Below, one piece after another: positions 1 through 5,056 of a DNA stretch of 5,056 nucleotides. The DNA is from Deltaproteobacteria bacterium (lineage in GTDB: Bacteria; Desulfobacterota; Binatia; UBA9968), in assembly GCA_005879435.1 (NCBI GenBank), contig VBKX01000555.1, positions 1 through 5,056 of the forward strand, in the 5' to 3' direction. The translations under genes were made by a program, and so were the position numbers. Positions within the stretch are counted from its first letter, which is position 1; every line of letters starts with the position of its first letter. The notes beneath the pieces are model-generated. The model did no database searches, was not told the origin of the DNA, and was given only the letters and a program-made list of their open reading frames with translations.

Positions 1-1
1 A

Positions 2-247
2 AAGTTTGCCGCGGCGCATGGCGATGGAAATTCCGTCCACGTGTCAATCGAAGATACCGGCGAAGGCATCACTGTAGAAAATCGTGAACGTGTCTTTGAG
101 CCATTTTTCACGACTAAGCCCTATGGCACTGGAATCGGATTGCCGCTAGCGAAAAAATTTGTCGAACGAAATGGAGGGCGGATCGTAATCGCCGATGGTT
201 CGAGCGCCGGTACGAAAATAGAAGTGACACTTCCGCTTGCACATTGA
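2..247 (+). CDS. Sensor histidine kinase, C-terminal ATP-binding domain (partial)
   Basis: This is the last 81 residues of a two-component sensor kinase; the 5' end lies outside the window and the frame is open from base 2. It would use ATP to autophosphorylate a histidine located upstream and pass the phosphate to a response regulator. Visible motifs of the HATPase_c fold, in order, are the G1 box DTGEGI, the F box FEPFFTTK, and the G2 box GTGIGLPLAKKF followed by ERNGG. The end (GTKIEVTLPL) is the usual last beta strand of such kinases. The FEPFFTTK and GTGIGL pattern is typical of NtrB/AtoS/ZraS-like kinases, but the sensor part is not visible, so neither signal nor partner can be named. 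The GTG at 41 is an internal valine, not the start. The frame ends with TGA. No response regulator follows; the next gene is on the opposite strand. Confidence 0.93.
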   Translation, partial: KFAAAHGDGNSVHVSIEDTGEGITVENRERVFEPFFTTKPYGTGIGLPLAKKFVERNGGRIVIADGSSAGTKIEVTLPLAH

Positions 248-359
248 TTCGATTCGGCTTTCTCACGTCAAAATCATATCCGTAGCGCGTTTAGAAACTT
301 GCCTGTGCCGGAATCTACAGACGCATTTTTTATTACCGCCGCGTAGGGCCCAATTAGGC

Positions 360-377
360 CGATACGACAGCGTATCG
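360..377. repeat. Short perfect hairpin between the kinase and GST gene ends
   Basis: CGATACG (360-366), loop ACAG, then CGTATCG (371-377) form a perfect 7-bp stem. It lies just past the stop codon of the GST gene (minus strand) and downstream of the convergent kinase gene. It could end or stabilise either transcript, but no T run follows the stem on either strand, so it is not a standard intrinsic terminator. A weaker GGCC pair sits next to it (347-350 and 357-360). Confidence 0.35.
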
Positions 378-388
378 AGGTGCGATCT

Positions 389-1009
389 CTACGTCATTGG
401 TATCATGATGTGAGTCTGGTAGGGCTTGCGTTGCTTGAGGTGGTCATACCAATTGCGGATCTTTGGGAAATTGGGATGCTCGATCGGCAGATTAAACCAG
501 CGGTAGGCCCAGACACCGAGAGGAATATCACCGAGAGAAAACTCGTTGGCGCCGAGATATGCGGTTTTGGCCAGCTGGTTTTCAACCATTTGCCATGCGT
601 TGGTCGTTTTCTCGATGGCGGCTTGGATGGCTTTGGGGTCGCGTTTATCCTCGGGTGTGCGGATCAGAGCCCAGAAGAGTGGAACTATGGCTGCATTAAA
701 TGTCGATAGTTGCCAGTCCATCCATCGATTGGCGTTTGCCATTTCTTCCAGCGCGCTCGGAATGAGCTTCCCTTTACCATATTTCGCGTTCAGATAGCGC
801 ATAATACTATTGGACTCCCAGAGGATGAAGTCTCCGTCTTTCAGAGTCGGCACCAGACCGTTCGGGTTCATAGCGAGATAGTCCTTGTCTTTGTTCCCGC
901 CGAATTTGCCGCCCCAATCTTGGCGCTCGAATTCGATACCGAGCTCGCCACAGCACCACAGTACTTTTTGCACGTTGGATGAATCCGTCCTGCCCCATAT
1001 TCTGATCAT
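389..1009 (-). CDS. Glutathione S-transferase family protein
   Basis: A complete 206-residue cytosolic GST, the usual family length. Such enzymes conjugate glutathione to electrophiles or reduce peroxides; the substrate cannot be told from sequence. The N-terminal thioredoxin-like domain (about 1-80) begins MIRIWGRTDSSNVQKVLW, with Ser10/Ser11 in the position expected for the catalytic hydroxyl. NPNGLVPTL carries the cis-proline (Pro54), and WESNSIMRYL carries the Glu65-Ser66 pair that binds the glutathione gamma-glutamyl group. The rest is the helical C-terminal domain (about 90-206), which includes the usual N-cap-like SLGDIPLG segment. The GRTxSxNVQKVLW opening is common in proteobacterial GSTs of the group with a similar WGRxxS start. 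The ATG is supported by GGGGAG (1014-1019) four bases upstream. The gene stands alone and is divergent from the cytochrome gene. Expected to act in the cytoplasm; no signal peptide is seen. Confidence 0.95.
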   Translation of the reverse strand: MIRIWGRTDSSNVQKVLWCCGELGIEFERQDWGGKFGGNKDKDYLAMNPNGLVPTLKDGDFILWESNSIMRYLNAKYGKGKLIPSALEEMANANRWMDWQLSTFNAAIVPLFWALIRTPEDKRDPKAIQAAIEKTTNAWQMVENQLAKTAYLGANEFSLGDIPLGVWAYRWFNLPIEHPNFPKIRNWYDHLKQRKPYQTHIMIPMT

Positions 1010-1171
1010 TTTGCTCCCCGGTGGATCGAAATTTTGCTTTTACTCCTTATCATCCTTTCAGTTTAATGAATAGCAATAGCATGGACGTTCTGGTCAGGCG
1101 TGCCGGCACTCTGTCGTTTCGAGAAAATATCTGCTAGGAAATGACAATCCCCAAAAGGAAGGTGATGGAAT

Positions 1172-1543
1172 ATGAACAAAGCGAGTCTTTGGTTAACGGT
1201 GACGGTGCTCGCGGAGTTGGTCGGAGCGCCAATGATTTGGGCGCAAAATCCAGCTGAGGGTAAAAAGCTCTATACCACCTATTGTTCGAGTTGCCATGGC
1301 GAGCAGGGCAAAGGTGATGGTACGGCGGCCGCTTCGCTGCCGGTCAAACCGGCCGACCATACCAATGGGGCGGCGATGAATAAACTCAATGACAAGTTTC
1401 TCGTGGATGTAATCACAAAGGGTGGGAGCGCCGTTGGAAAGTCGAGTTTTATGCCTTCGTGGGGCGGTGCGCTCAATGAGGGGCAGGTTAAAGACGTCGT
1501 CGCGTATATCCGGTCGATCGCGGTCCCCGCGTCCAAACCTTAG
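1172..1543 (+). CDS. Secreted monohaem cytochrome c, class I
   Basis: A 123-residue periplasmic electron carrier. The N-terminus has a short positive region (MNK), a hydrophobic stretch and a likely signal-peptidase site after Ala24 (IWA|QN). The mature protein of about 99 residues starts with the typical AEGKKLYTTYC helix. The haem-binding motif is CSSCH (Cys38, Cys41, His42), followed by GEQGKGDG. Met94 in SFMPSWGG is the likely sixth iron ligand, and the C-terminal helix is LNEGQVKDVVAYIRSI. Everything needed for a single-haem cytochrome_C domain (as in CccA or c-type subunits) is present. The start is supported by AAGGAAGGTGA ending seven bases before the ATG. The gene stands alone: no oxidase or dehydrogenase partner is in view, so its redox partner is unknown. 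It sits 131 bases upstream of groES with no clear terminator between, but a possible groES promoter lies in the gap, so co-transcription is not assumed. Confidence 0.93.
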   Translation: MNKASLWLTVTVLAELVGAPMIWAQNPAEGKKLYTTYCSSCHGEQGKGDGTAAASLPVKPADHTNGAAMNKLNDKFLVDVITKGGSAVGKSSFMPSWGGALNEGQVKDVVAYIRSIAVPASKP

Positions 1544-1561
1544 ATACACGAATGGGCATAA

Positions 1562-1611
1562 AATCTCCGATTTTTTTGTCTGGACCCCTTGACGATTGGT
1601 AATCGGAGATT
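1562..1611. repeat. 11-bp perfect inverted repeat upstream of groES
   Basis: AATCTCCGATT (1562-1572) and AATCGGAGATT (1601-1611) are exact reverse complements separated by 28 bases. The right arm lies in the spacer of the proposed groES promoter and the left arm upstream of its -35 box. This could be a two-site operator or a long hairpin. It does not match CIRCE, the HrcA operator (TTAGCACTC-N9-GAGTGCTAA). It also does not look like a terminator for the cytochrome gene, because the T run (1571-1577) follows the left arm and not the right one. Confidence 0.5.
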
Positions 1612-1616
1612 AAATT
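1589..1616 (+). promoter_or_regulatory. Possible groESL promoter
   Basis: TTGACG (1589-1594), a 16-base spacer and TAAATT (1611-1616) make a plausible sigma-70 type promoter about 59 bases before the groES ATG. The -35 context CCCCTTGAC also resembles the CTTGAA of heat-shock (sigma-32 type) promoters, but the expected CCCCAT-like -10 box is not seen. The -10 match is only four of six, so the call rests largely on position and on the -35 box. Confidence 0.4.
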
Positions 1617-1674
1617 TGGCGCATCCAACCTGTTCTGCAGGAATCTAAATTTACGTTTTATTTCAGGAGGGCTT

Positions 1675-1965
1675 ATGGCGACAAAGATTCGTCCCCTACA
1701 TGATAGGGTGATAGTGAAGCGCATCGCGGAGGAAGAAAAAACCAAGGGCGGTATCATCATCCCGGACACTGCCAAGGAAAAGCCGCAGGAAGGCAAAGTG
1801 GTCGCGGTGGGTCCTGGGAAATACGAAGATGGCAAGCTGGTGCCTCTCGGGGTGAAATCGGGTGACAAGATTCTCTTTGGAAAATACTCAGGTACGGAAA
1901 TCAAACTGGATGGCGAGGAACATCTGATTATGCGCGAAGAAGATATCCTCGGGGTCATCGAATAA
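1675..1965 (+). CDS. groES: Co-chaperonin GroES (Hsp10)
   Basis: The complete 96-residue GroES, the normal length. Seven copies form the lid that closes the GroEL chamber in the cytoplasm. It begins with MATKIRPLHDRVIVKR, the standard N-terminal strand. The mobile loop (about residues 17-34) carries the hydrophobic III-P (27-30) that docks on the GroEL apical domain. The segment GPGKYEDGKLVPLGVKSGDKILF and the end EEHLIMREEDILGVIE are family signatures. The start is fixed by a perfect AGGAGG (1665-1670) four bases upstream. Its TAA stop overlaps the groEL ribosome binding site, and groEL begins 15 bases later, in the same reading frame, so the two form a translationally close bicistronic operon. 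Nothing in this gene is odd. Confidence 0.99.
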   Translation: MATKIRPLHDRVIVKRIAEEEKTKGGIIIPDTAKEKPQEGKVVAVGPGKYEDGKLVPLGVKSGDKILFGKYSGTEIKLDGEEHLIMREEDILGVIE

Positions 1966-1980
1966 GGAGGAGAAAGGCAC

Positions 1981-3603
1981 ATGGCTGCAAAAGATATTCG
2001 CTTTAGTGAAGAGGCGCGCGGTAGAGTTCTGCGCGGGGTAAATTTATTGGCTGATGCGGTGACTGGGACGCTGGGCCCAAAGGGGCGCAATGTTGTGCTC
2101 GAAAAGTCTTGGGGATCTCCGACGATAACCAAAGACGGAGTATCCGTCGCCAAGGAAATCCAACTCGAGGACAAGTTTGAAAACATGGGCGCTCAGATGG
2201 TGAAGGAAGTCGCGAGCAAGACTTCTGATGTGGCTGGCGATGGCACGACCACAGCGACGGTTCTGTCCCGGGCGATTTTTAGCGAGGGGATAAAATTGGT
2301 TGCTGCCGGGCACGATCCCATGAGCATCAAGCGCGGCATCGATAAAGCGGTCGCAAAGGTTGTCGATGAGCTCAAGTCACTCTCTAAGCCGACCCGTGAC
2401 AGAGACGAAATCGCCCAAGTCGGCACCATTTCCGCCAACAACGATAAAACCATCGGAGACATCTTGGCCGAGGCGATGGACAAGGTAGGAAAAGAGGGTG
2501 TCATTACCGTCGAGGAAGCCAAAGGGTTGGAAACAACTCTGGACCTGGTCGAAGGCATGAGATTTGATCGTGGCTATCTTTCTCCATATTTCGTGACCGA
2601 TCCGGAACGCATGGAGGCGGTCCACGAAGACTGCTACCTGCTCATACACGAGAAAAAGATTTCCAGCATGAAGGATCTTCTCCCAGTGCTTGAAGCCACT
2701 GCGAAAACTGGCAAACCATTGCTCATCATCGCCGAAGAGGTTGAAGGCGAAGCCTTGGCCACTTTGGTGGTAAACAAGATCCGTGGCACGCTGAAAGTCG
2801 TCGCCGTGAAGGCTCCTGGTTTTGGCGACCGGCGTAAGGCGATGCTCGAAGATATCGCTATCCTCACCGATGGAAAGATGATTGCCGAAGAGTTGGGCAT
2901 CAAGCTGGAAAACGTCACGCTCAAAGATCTCGGCCGCGCCAAACGCGTGATCATCGACTAAGACAACACTACGGTCGTCGAAGGTGCCGGCAAGAAATCC
3001 GCCATCGAAGGCCGTATCACGCAGATCCGGGCGCAGATCGAAGAGACAACTTCGGACTACGACCGCGAGAAACTGCAAGAGCGTTTGGCTAAGCTCGCCG
3101 GTGGTGTCGCCGTCGTAAAGGTCGGCGCGGCTACCGAAGTCGAAATGAAAGAAAAAAAGGCGCGTGTCGAAGACGCGCTGCATGCGACCCGCGCTGCGGT
3201 TGAAGAAGGCATCGTACCGGGTGGGGGCGTCGCCCTGATTCGCGCCGCGGCATCTCTAGGGAACATGCGGGTTTCAGATGACGAAAAGGTTGGCGTCCGC
3301 ATTATTCAGAAGGCGCTCGAAGAACCGCTCCGTTGGATTTCTCAAAACGCGGGTCTAGAAGGCTCGGTGGTATTGGATAAGGTCAAGAACGGCAAGGGGG
3401 CGTTTGGTTTCAACGCGGCAACGGAGGAATACGAAGATCTCGTCAAAGCGGGAATCGTCGACCCCACTAAAGTTGTGCGTATCGCACTGCAGAACGCCGC
3501 ATCGGTTGCTGGAATGATGATTACGACCGAGGCAATGATCGCCGACAAACCGGAGAAGAAGAAAGACGCTCCGGCGATGCCGCATGATCACGACGACTAT
3601 TAG
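1981..3603 (+). pseudogene. groEL: Chaperonin GroEL (Hsp60) interrupted by an in-frame TAA at codon 327
   Basis: A full-length groEL frame: 540 codon positions, against about 548 residues in E. coli. It would form the 14-subunit ATP-driven folding chamber. Conserved sites are intact and fall at E. coli numbering: TLGP (30-33), Asp52, GDGTTT (86-91), Asp398 in VEDALHAT, and GGG (414-416). Codon 327 (2959-2961) is TAA, where E. coli and most homologues have Lys in the IDKDNTT-like segment; AAA to TAA is one base change. Both sides of the stop are in the same frame and closely match GroEL, so there is no indel. Translated as written, the product is 326 residues: equatorial part 1, intermediate part 1 and most of the apical domain, without Asp398 and the rest of the equatorial domain. 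It could not make a normal ring. No ribosome-binding site with a start is evident just after the stop; the TTG at 3085 is an internal leucine. The tail, PAMPHDHDDY, lacks the usual GGM repeats. The start is supported by AGGAGG (1965-1970). It is either a real nonsense mutation, perhaps in a spare copy, or a base-call error. Identity is certain; the functional state is not. Confidence 0.93.
2959..2961 (+). other. Premature stop codon TAA inside groEL
   Basis: The in-frame TAA follows VIID and is followed directly by DNTTVVEGAG, which continues the GroEL alignment without a gap. It stands in place of the lysine expected at position 327. This is the only disruption in the gene. A one-base difference from AAA would restore the frame. 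Confidence 0.95.
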
Positions 3604-3626
3604 ATCATTTCTCTAATCCGAAAAGA

Positions 3627-3663
3627 CACAAAGGGCGCCGGATTTCTTCGGCGCCCTTTTGTG
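3627..3663. terminator. Strong intrinsic terminator, likely bidirectional
   Basis: AAAGGGCGCCG (3630-3640) pairs perfectly with CGGCGCCCTTT (3649-3659) around the 8-base loop GATTTCTT. With a one-base bulge, the pairing extends to CACA/TGTG at the outer ends. TTTT follows the GC stem on the plus strand, ending groEL 24 bases after its stop codon. On the minus strand the stem is followed by TTTGTG and then TCTTTT, so it can also end the convergent rpoZ transcript. Confidence 0.9.
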
Positions 3664-3692
3664 CTTTACGGGAAACTAACGGTTACGGCTGG

Positions 3693-3866
3693 CTATTCTT
3701 CAGCCGAATTTTGTCGTCGAACTTTACCTTCGGCGATTTCTCTCAAGGCGGTCACAATTTCTCGGTTGTCCGTTACGAGCAGCGGCTTGGCTCCCTTGAA
3801 AAGTTGCTTCGCTCTTTTCGAAGCGAGCCCGACGAGTTCGAAACGGTTCGAGACCTTATCGAGAAT
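3693..3866 (-). CDS. rpoZ: RNA polymerase omega subunit, non-standard or damaged start
   Basis: Read on the minus strand, this frame gives a 57-residue RpoZ-like protein, the small subunit that binds the C-terminal part of beta-prime and helps core assembly. Diagnostic segments are KVSNRFELVGLASKRAKQL, FKGAKPLL, and NREIVTALREIAEGKV. These match the omega core in order and spacing (NRFxLVxLAxKRAxQL ... TALREIAxGK). The stop TAG is at 3693-3695. The frame is open back to a TGA at 3912-3914 but contains no ATG, GTG or TTG before the conserved core. Three readings are possible. First, an ATT start (3864-3866), placed six bases after a good GGGGAG. Second, that codon was ATG and is mutated or miscalled. 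Third, the true start is the out-of-frame ATG at 3887-3889 (MLQAG...), with one G missing from the G4 run at 3875-3878, which would give MLQAGENRILDKV. I use the first for coordinates. The gene is convergent with groEL. Many Deltaproteobacteria have gmk just upstream of rpoZ, but no gmk is visible here. Confidence 0.82.
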   Translation of the reverse strand: MLDKVSNRFELVGLASKRAKQLFKGAKPLLVTDNREIVTALREIAEGKVRRQNSAEE

Positions 3867-4240
3867 GCGATTCTCCCCGCCTGCAACATGCGAGTTTACC
3901 CCGGTGCAATCTCAACTTTAAGCTATCGTCTCTTAACCATTGGAAACGCTCTCCTACAAATTGCCACAGTGATTTACCAAGAGGAGCGCTAATCTCGACG
4001 GCTCGCGATGTTTAGACCTTCTCCGCTCGGCGCATTGCGATCCAGCGTCCGCTCTATCGAAGGTTGGGATTTTCTTTTTGCATCATTATCTAATGAGCGC
4101 TTCGATCCCTTTGGAATTTTGCCTTTTGAGGTGATATGAACGACGGGTCGGATCGTTCGCTTTACATTTTCGGCTTCGGCCAGGACGATATAAACTCGCA
4201 AAACGAAAAGCTATGATCCAAGAAAATTTGGGAAGACCTC
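3867..4240. other. Region without a convincing gene between rpoZ and the HtrA gene
   Basis: These 374 bases lie between the divergent rpoZ (minus) and HtrA (plus) genes and should hold both promoters. In no frame on either strand do I recognise a family. A plus-strand frame of 43 codons (4008-4139) and a minus-strand frame of 70 codons starting at TTG (3989-4201) lack good binding sites and family motifs. A TATAAA at 4189-4194 could be a -10 box for the HtrA gene, but the nearest good -35 match (TTTACA, 4161-4166) is 22 bases away, which is too far. No gmk remnant was found upstream of rpoZ. Confidence 0.6.
3873..3878 (-). promoter_or_regulatory. Ribosome binding site that may set an ATT start for rpoZ
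   Basis: On the minus strand GGGGAG is followed by AATCGC and then ATT CTC GAT AAG. The six-base spacing is ideal for a start at the ATT, and GGGGAG is also the binding site of the GST gene in this window. If instead translation starts at the ATG at 3887-3889, this sequence is coding and the match is chance. Confidence 0.4.
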
Positions 4241-5056
4241 ATGTCACAGATCAATTCTAGGCTGAGTCTGAGGCGGCGTTCGGCTTGGGTCTACGTTTGG
4301 GCGGTCTTGGCGATGGCCGCGATCGCGACGGTGCTGTTAAGGGATTCGTGGGTGAGAAGCGCGTCGCTCAACGATCCTCGTGCCGCGCCACGGGCCGTTG
4401 CCGCAAGGGGTGAACTCTCAGCCGATGAAAAATCCACCATTACCTTGTTTCGACAGGCCTCGCCGTCCGTCGTCAACATCACTGCAATTGGTGTGGAGCG
4501 GGATCTTTTTACATTAAATTTGTATCAGATTCCGCAGGGCACCGGGTCCGGTTTTGTCTGGGATACCAACGGCGACATCATCACCAATTTTCACGTGATT
4601 CAAAACGCCGATGCGGCTCAGGTGACTCTGGCGGATCAGTCGAATTGGAAGGCGCGCGTCGTCGGCGTGGCGCCGGACAAAGATCTTGCGGTGCTGCGGA
4701 TCGATGCGCCGGGCAACCGGCTTCGCCCCATACCGATCGGAACTTCGAAAGACTTGCAGGTAGGCCAAAGTGTTTTTGCCATTGGTAATCCCTTTGGGTT
4801 GGATCAAACTTTGACGACCGGGATAATCTCTGCGCTCAATCGCGAGATTGAATCGGTCACGCGCCGGCCGATTCAAGGGGTGATTCAGTCCGACGCCGCG
4901 ATCAATCCGGGAAACTCTGGAGGTCCATTGCTCGATAGCGCCGGGCGATTGATCGGTGTCAACACGGCGATTTACAGCCCGTCTGGAGCGTCCGCTGGTA
5001 TCGGTTTTGCCATCCCTGTGGACACGGTCAATCGTATCGTGCCGGAGTTGATCCGC
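4241..5056 (+). CDS. htrA: HtrA/Deg-family serine protease, membrane-anchored (partial, 3' end cut)
   Basis: The first 272 residues of an envelope quality-control protease that degrades misfolded proteins. Arg11-13 followed by a hydrophobic segment (about 14-33) is a signal anchor that would leave the protease in the periplasm. A low-complexity linker follows to about residue 60. The trypsin-like domain (about 65-272) carries the full triad: His118 in TNFHVI, Asp148 in DKDLAVLRID, and Ser226 in GNSGGPL. The oxyanion region NPGNSGG and the typical IGNPFGLDQTLTTGIIS are intact. The LA loop is very short, and the segment DLFTLNLYQIPQGTGSGFVWD resembles the Deg1 group known from chloroplasts and cyanobacteria-like bacterial proteases more than E. 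coli DegP. The PDZ domain or domains must lie beyond the window. The start is supported by GGGAAG (4230-4235) five bases upstream. The ATG at 4213 is in another frame and soon stops. Whether it is named degP, degQ or degS-like cannot be settled without the PDZ region. Confidence 0.95.
   Translation, partial: MSQINSRLSLRRRSAWVYVWAVLAMAAIATVLLRDSWVRSASLNDPRAAPRAVAARGELSADEKSTITLFRQASPSVVNITAIGVERDLFTLNLYQIPQGTGSGFVWDTNGDIITNFHVIQNADAAQVTLADQSNWKARVVGVAPDKDLAVLRIDAPGNRLRPIPIGTSKDLQVGQSVFAIGNPFGLDQTLTTGIISALNREIESVTRRPIQGVIQSDAAINPGNSGGPLLDSAGRLIGVNTAIYSPSGASAGIGFAIPVDTVNRIVPELIR

Noticed and set aside
1100..1109. Palindrome GTGCCGGCAC in the gap between the GST and cytochrome genes
   Set aside because: A single 10-bp GC-rich palindrome with no clear promoter beside it is likely chance.
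1571..1577. Run of seven T as a terminator for the cytochrome gene
   Set aside because: No GC-rich stem lies directly upstream; the nearby inverted repeat places the T run in its loop.
1488..2186. A 232-codon minus-strand open frame across groES and the start of groEL
   Set aside because: It is antisense to two certain genes, is rich in Ser/Pro/Arg as expected of a shadow frame, and has no recognisable family motif.
2377..3183. A 268-codon minus-strand open frame across the groEL stop codon
   Set aside because: It is a shadow of groEL codon usage; the plus-strand frame on both sides of the stop matches GroEL closely.
3085..3603. A separate protein starting at TTG 3085 after the groEL stop
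   Set aside because: The TTG is the leucine in ERLAKLAGG of GroEL, with no ribosome binding site before it; this is the rest of the same gene.
3711..3992. A 93-codon plus-strand frame (and an 86-codon one at 3661-3921) after the groEL terminator
   Set aside because: Both are antisense to the rpoZ frame, which has clear family motifs; neither plus frame has a good start signal.
4008..4139. A 43-codon plus-strand frame starting at ATG
   Set aside because: The only Shine-Dalgarno-like sequence (GAGGAG near 3981) is about 21 bases away, and the peptide matches nothing I know.
3989..4201. A 70-codon minus-strand frame starting at TTG
   Set aside because: It has no recognisable motif and no convincing ribosome binding site, and does not resemble gmk, the gene I looked for here.

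Overview
The window looks like chromosomal DNA of a Gram-negative bacterium: it has a periplasmic c-type cytochrome with a signal peptide, a membrane-anchored HtrA protease, a proteobacterial-type glutathione S-transferase and an omega subunit. The omega protein most resembles those of Deltaproteobacteria-like lineages (LREIAEGKV core), but a phylum cannot be fixed from this sequence alone.

Layout. 2-247 (+): C-terminal end of a sensor histidine kinase (ATP-binding domain), cut by the window start. 389-1009 (-): complete glutathione S-transferase. 1172-1543 (+): small secreted monohaem cytochrome c. 1544-1674: a possible promoter overlapped by an 11-bp perfect inverted repeat. 1675-1965 (+): groES. 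1981-3603 (+): groEL, complete in length but broken by an in-frame TAA at codon 327. 3627-3663: strong, probably bidirectional, terminator. 3693-3866 (-): rpoZ (RNA polymerase omega), which has no ATG/GTG/TTG start in its frame and so escapes ordinary ORF calling. 3867-4240: no convincing gene. 4241-5056 (+): HtrA/Deg-type serine protease, running off the window end.

Theme. The core is a bicistronic groES-groEL chaperonin operon followed, after a convergent rpoZ, by an envelope protease, so protein quality control dominates. The histidine kinase, GST and cytochrome are separate transcription units with no evident link to it. I see no mobile element, CRISPR array, tRNA or rRNA.

Main points for a second look. 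The groEL nonsense codon lies in an otherwise undamaged frame, and rpoZ lacks a standard start. The two defects are within about 1 kb, so they may be sequence errors, recent mutations or unusual expression signals; the raw data must decide. I did not find a convincing new biological system here.
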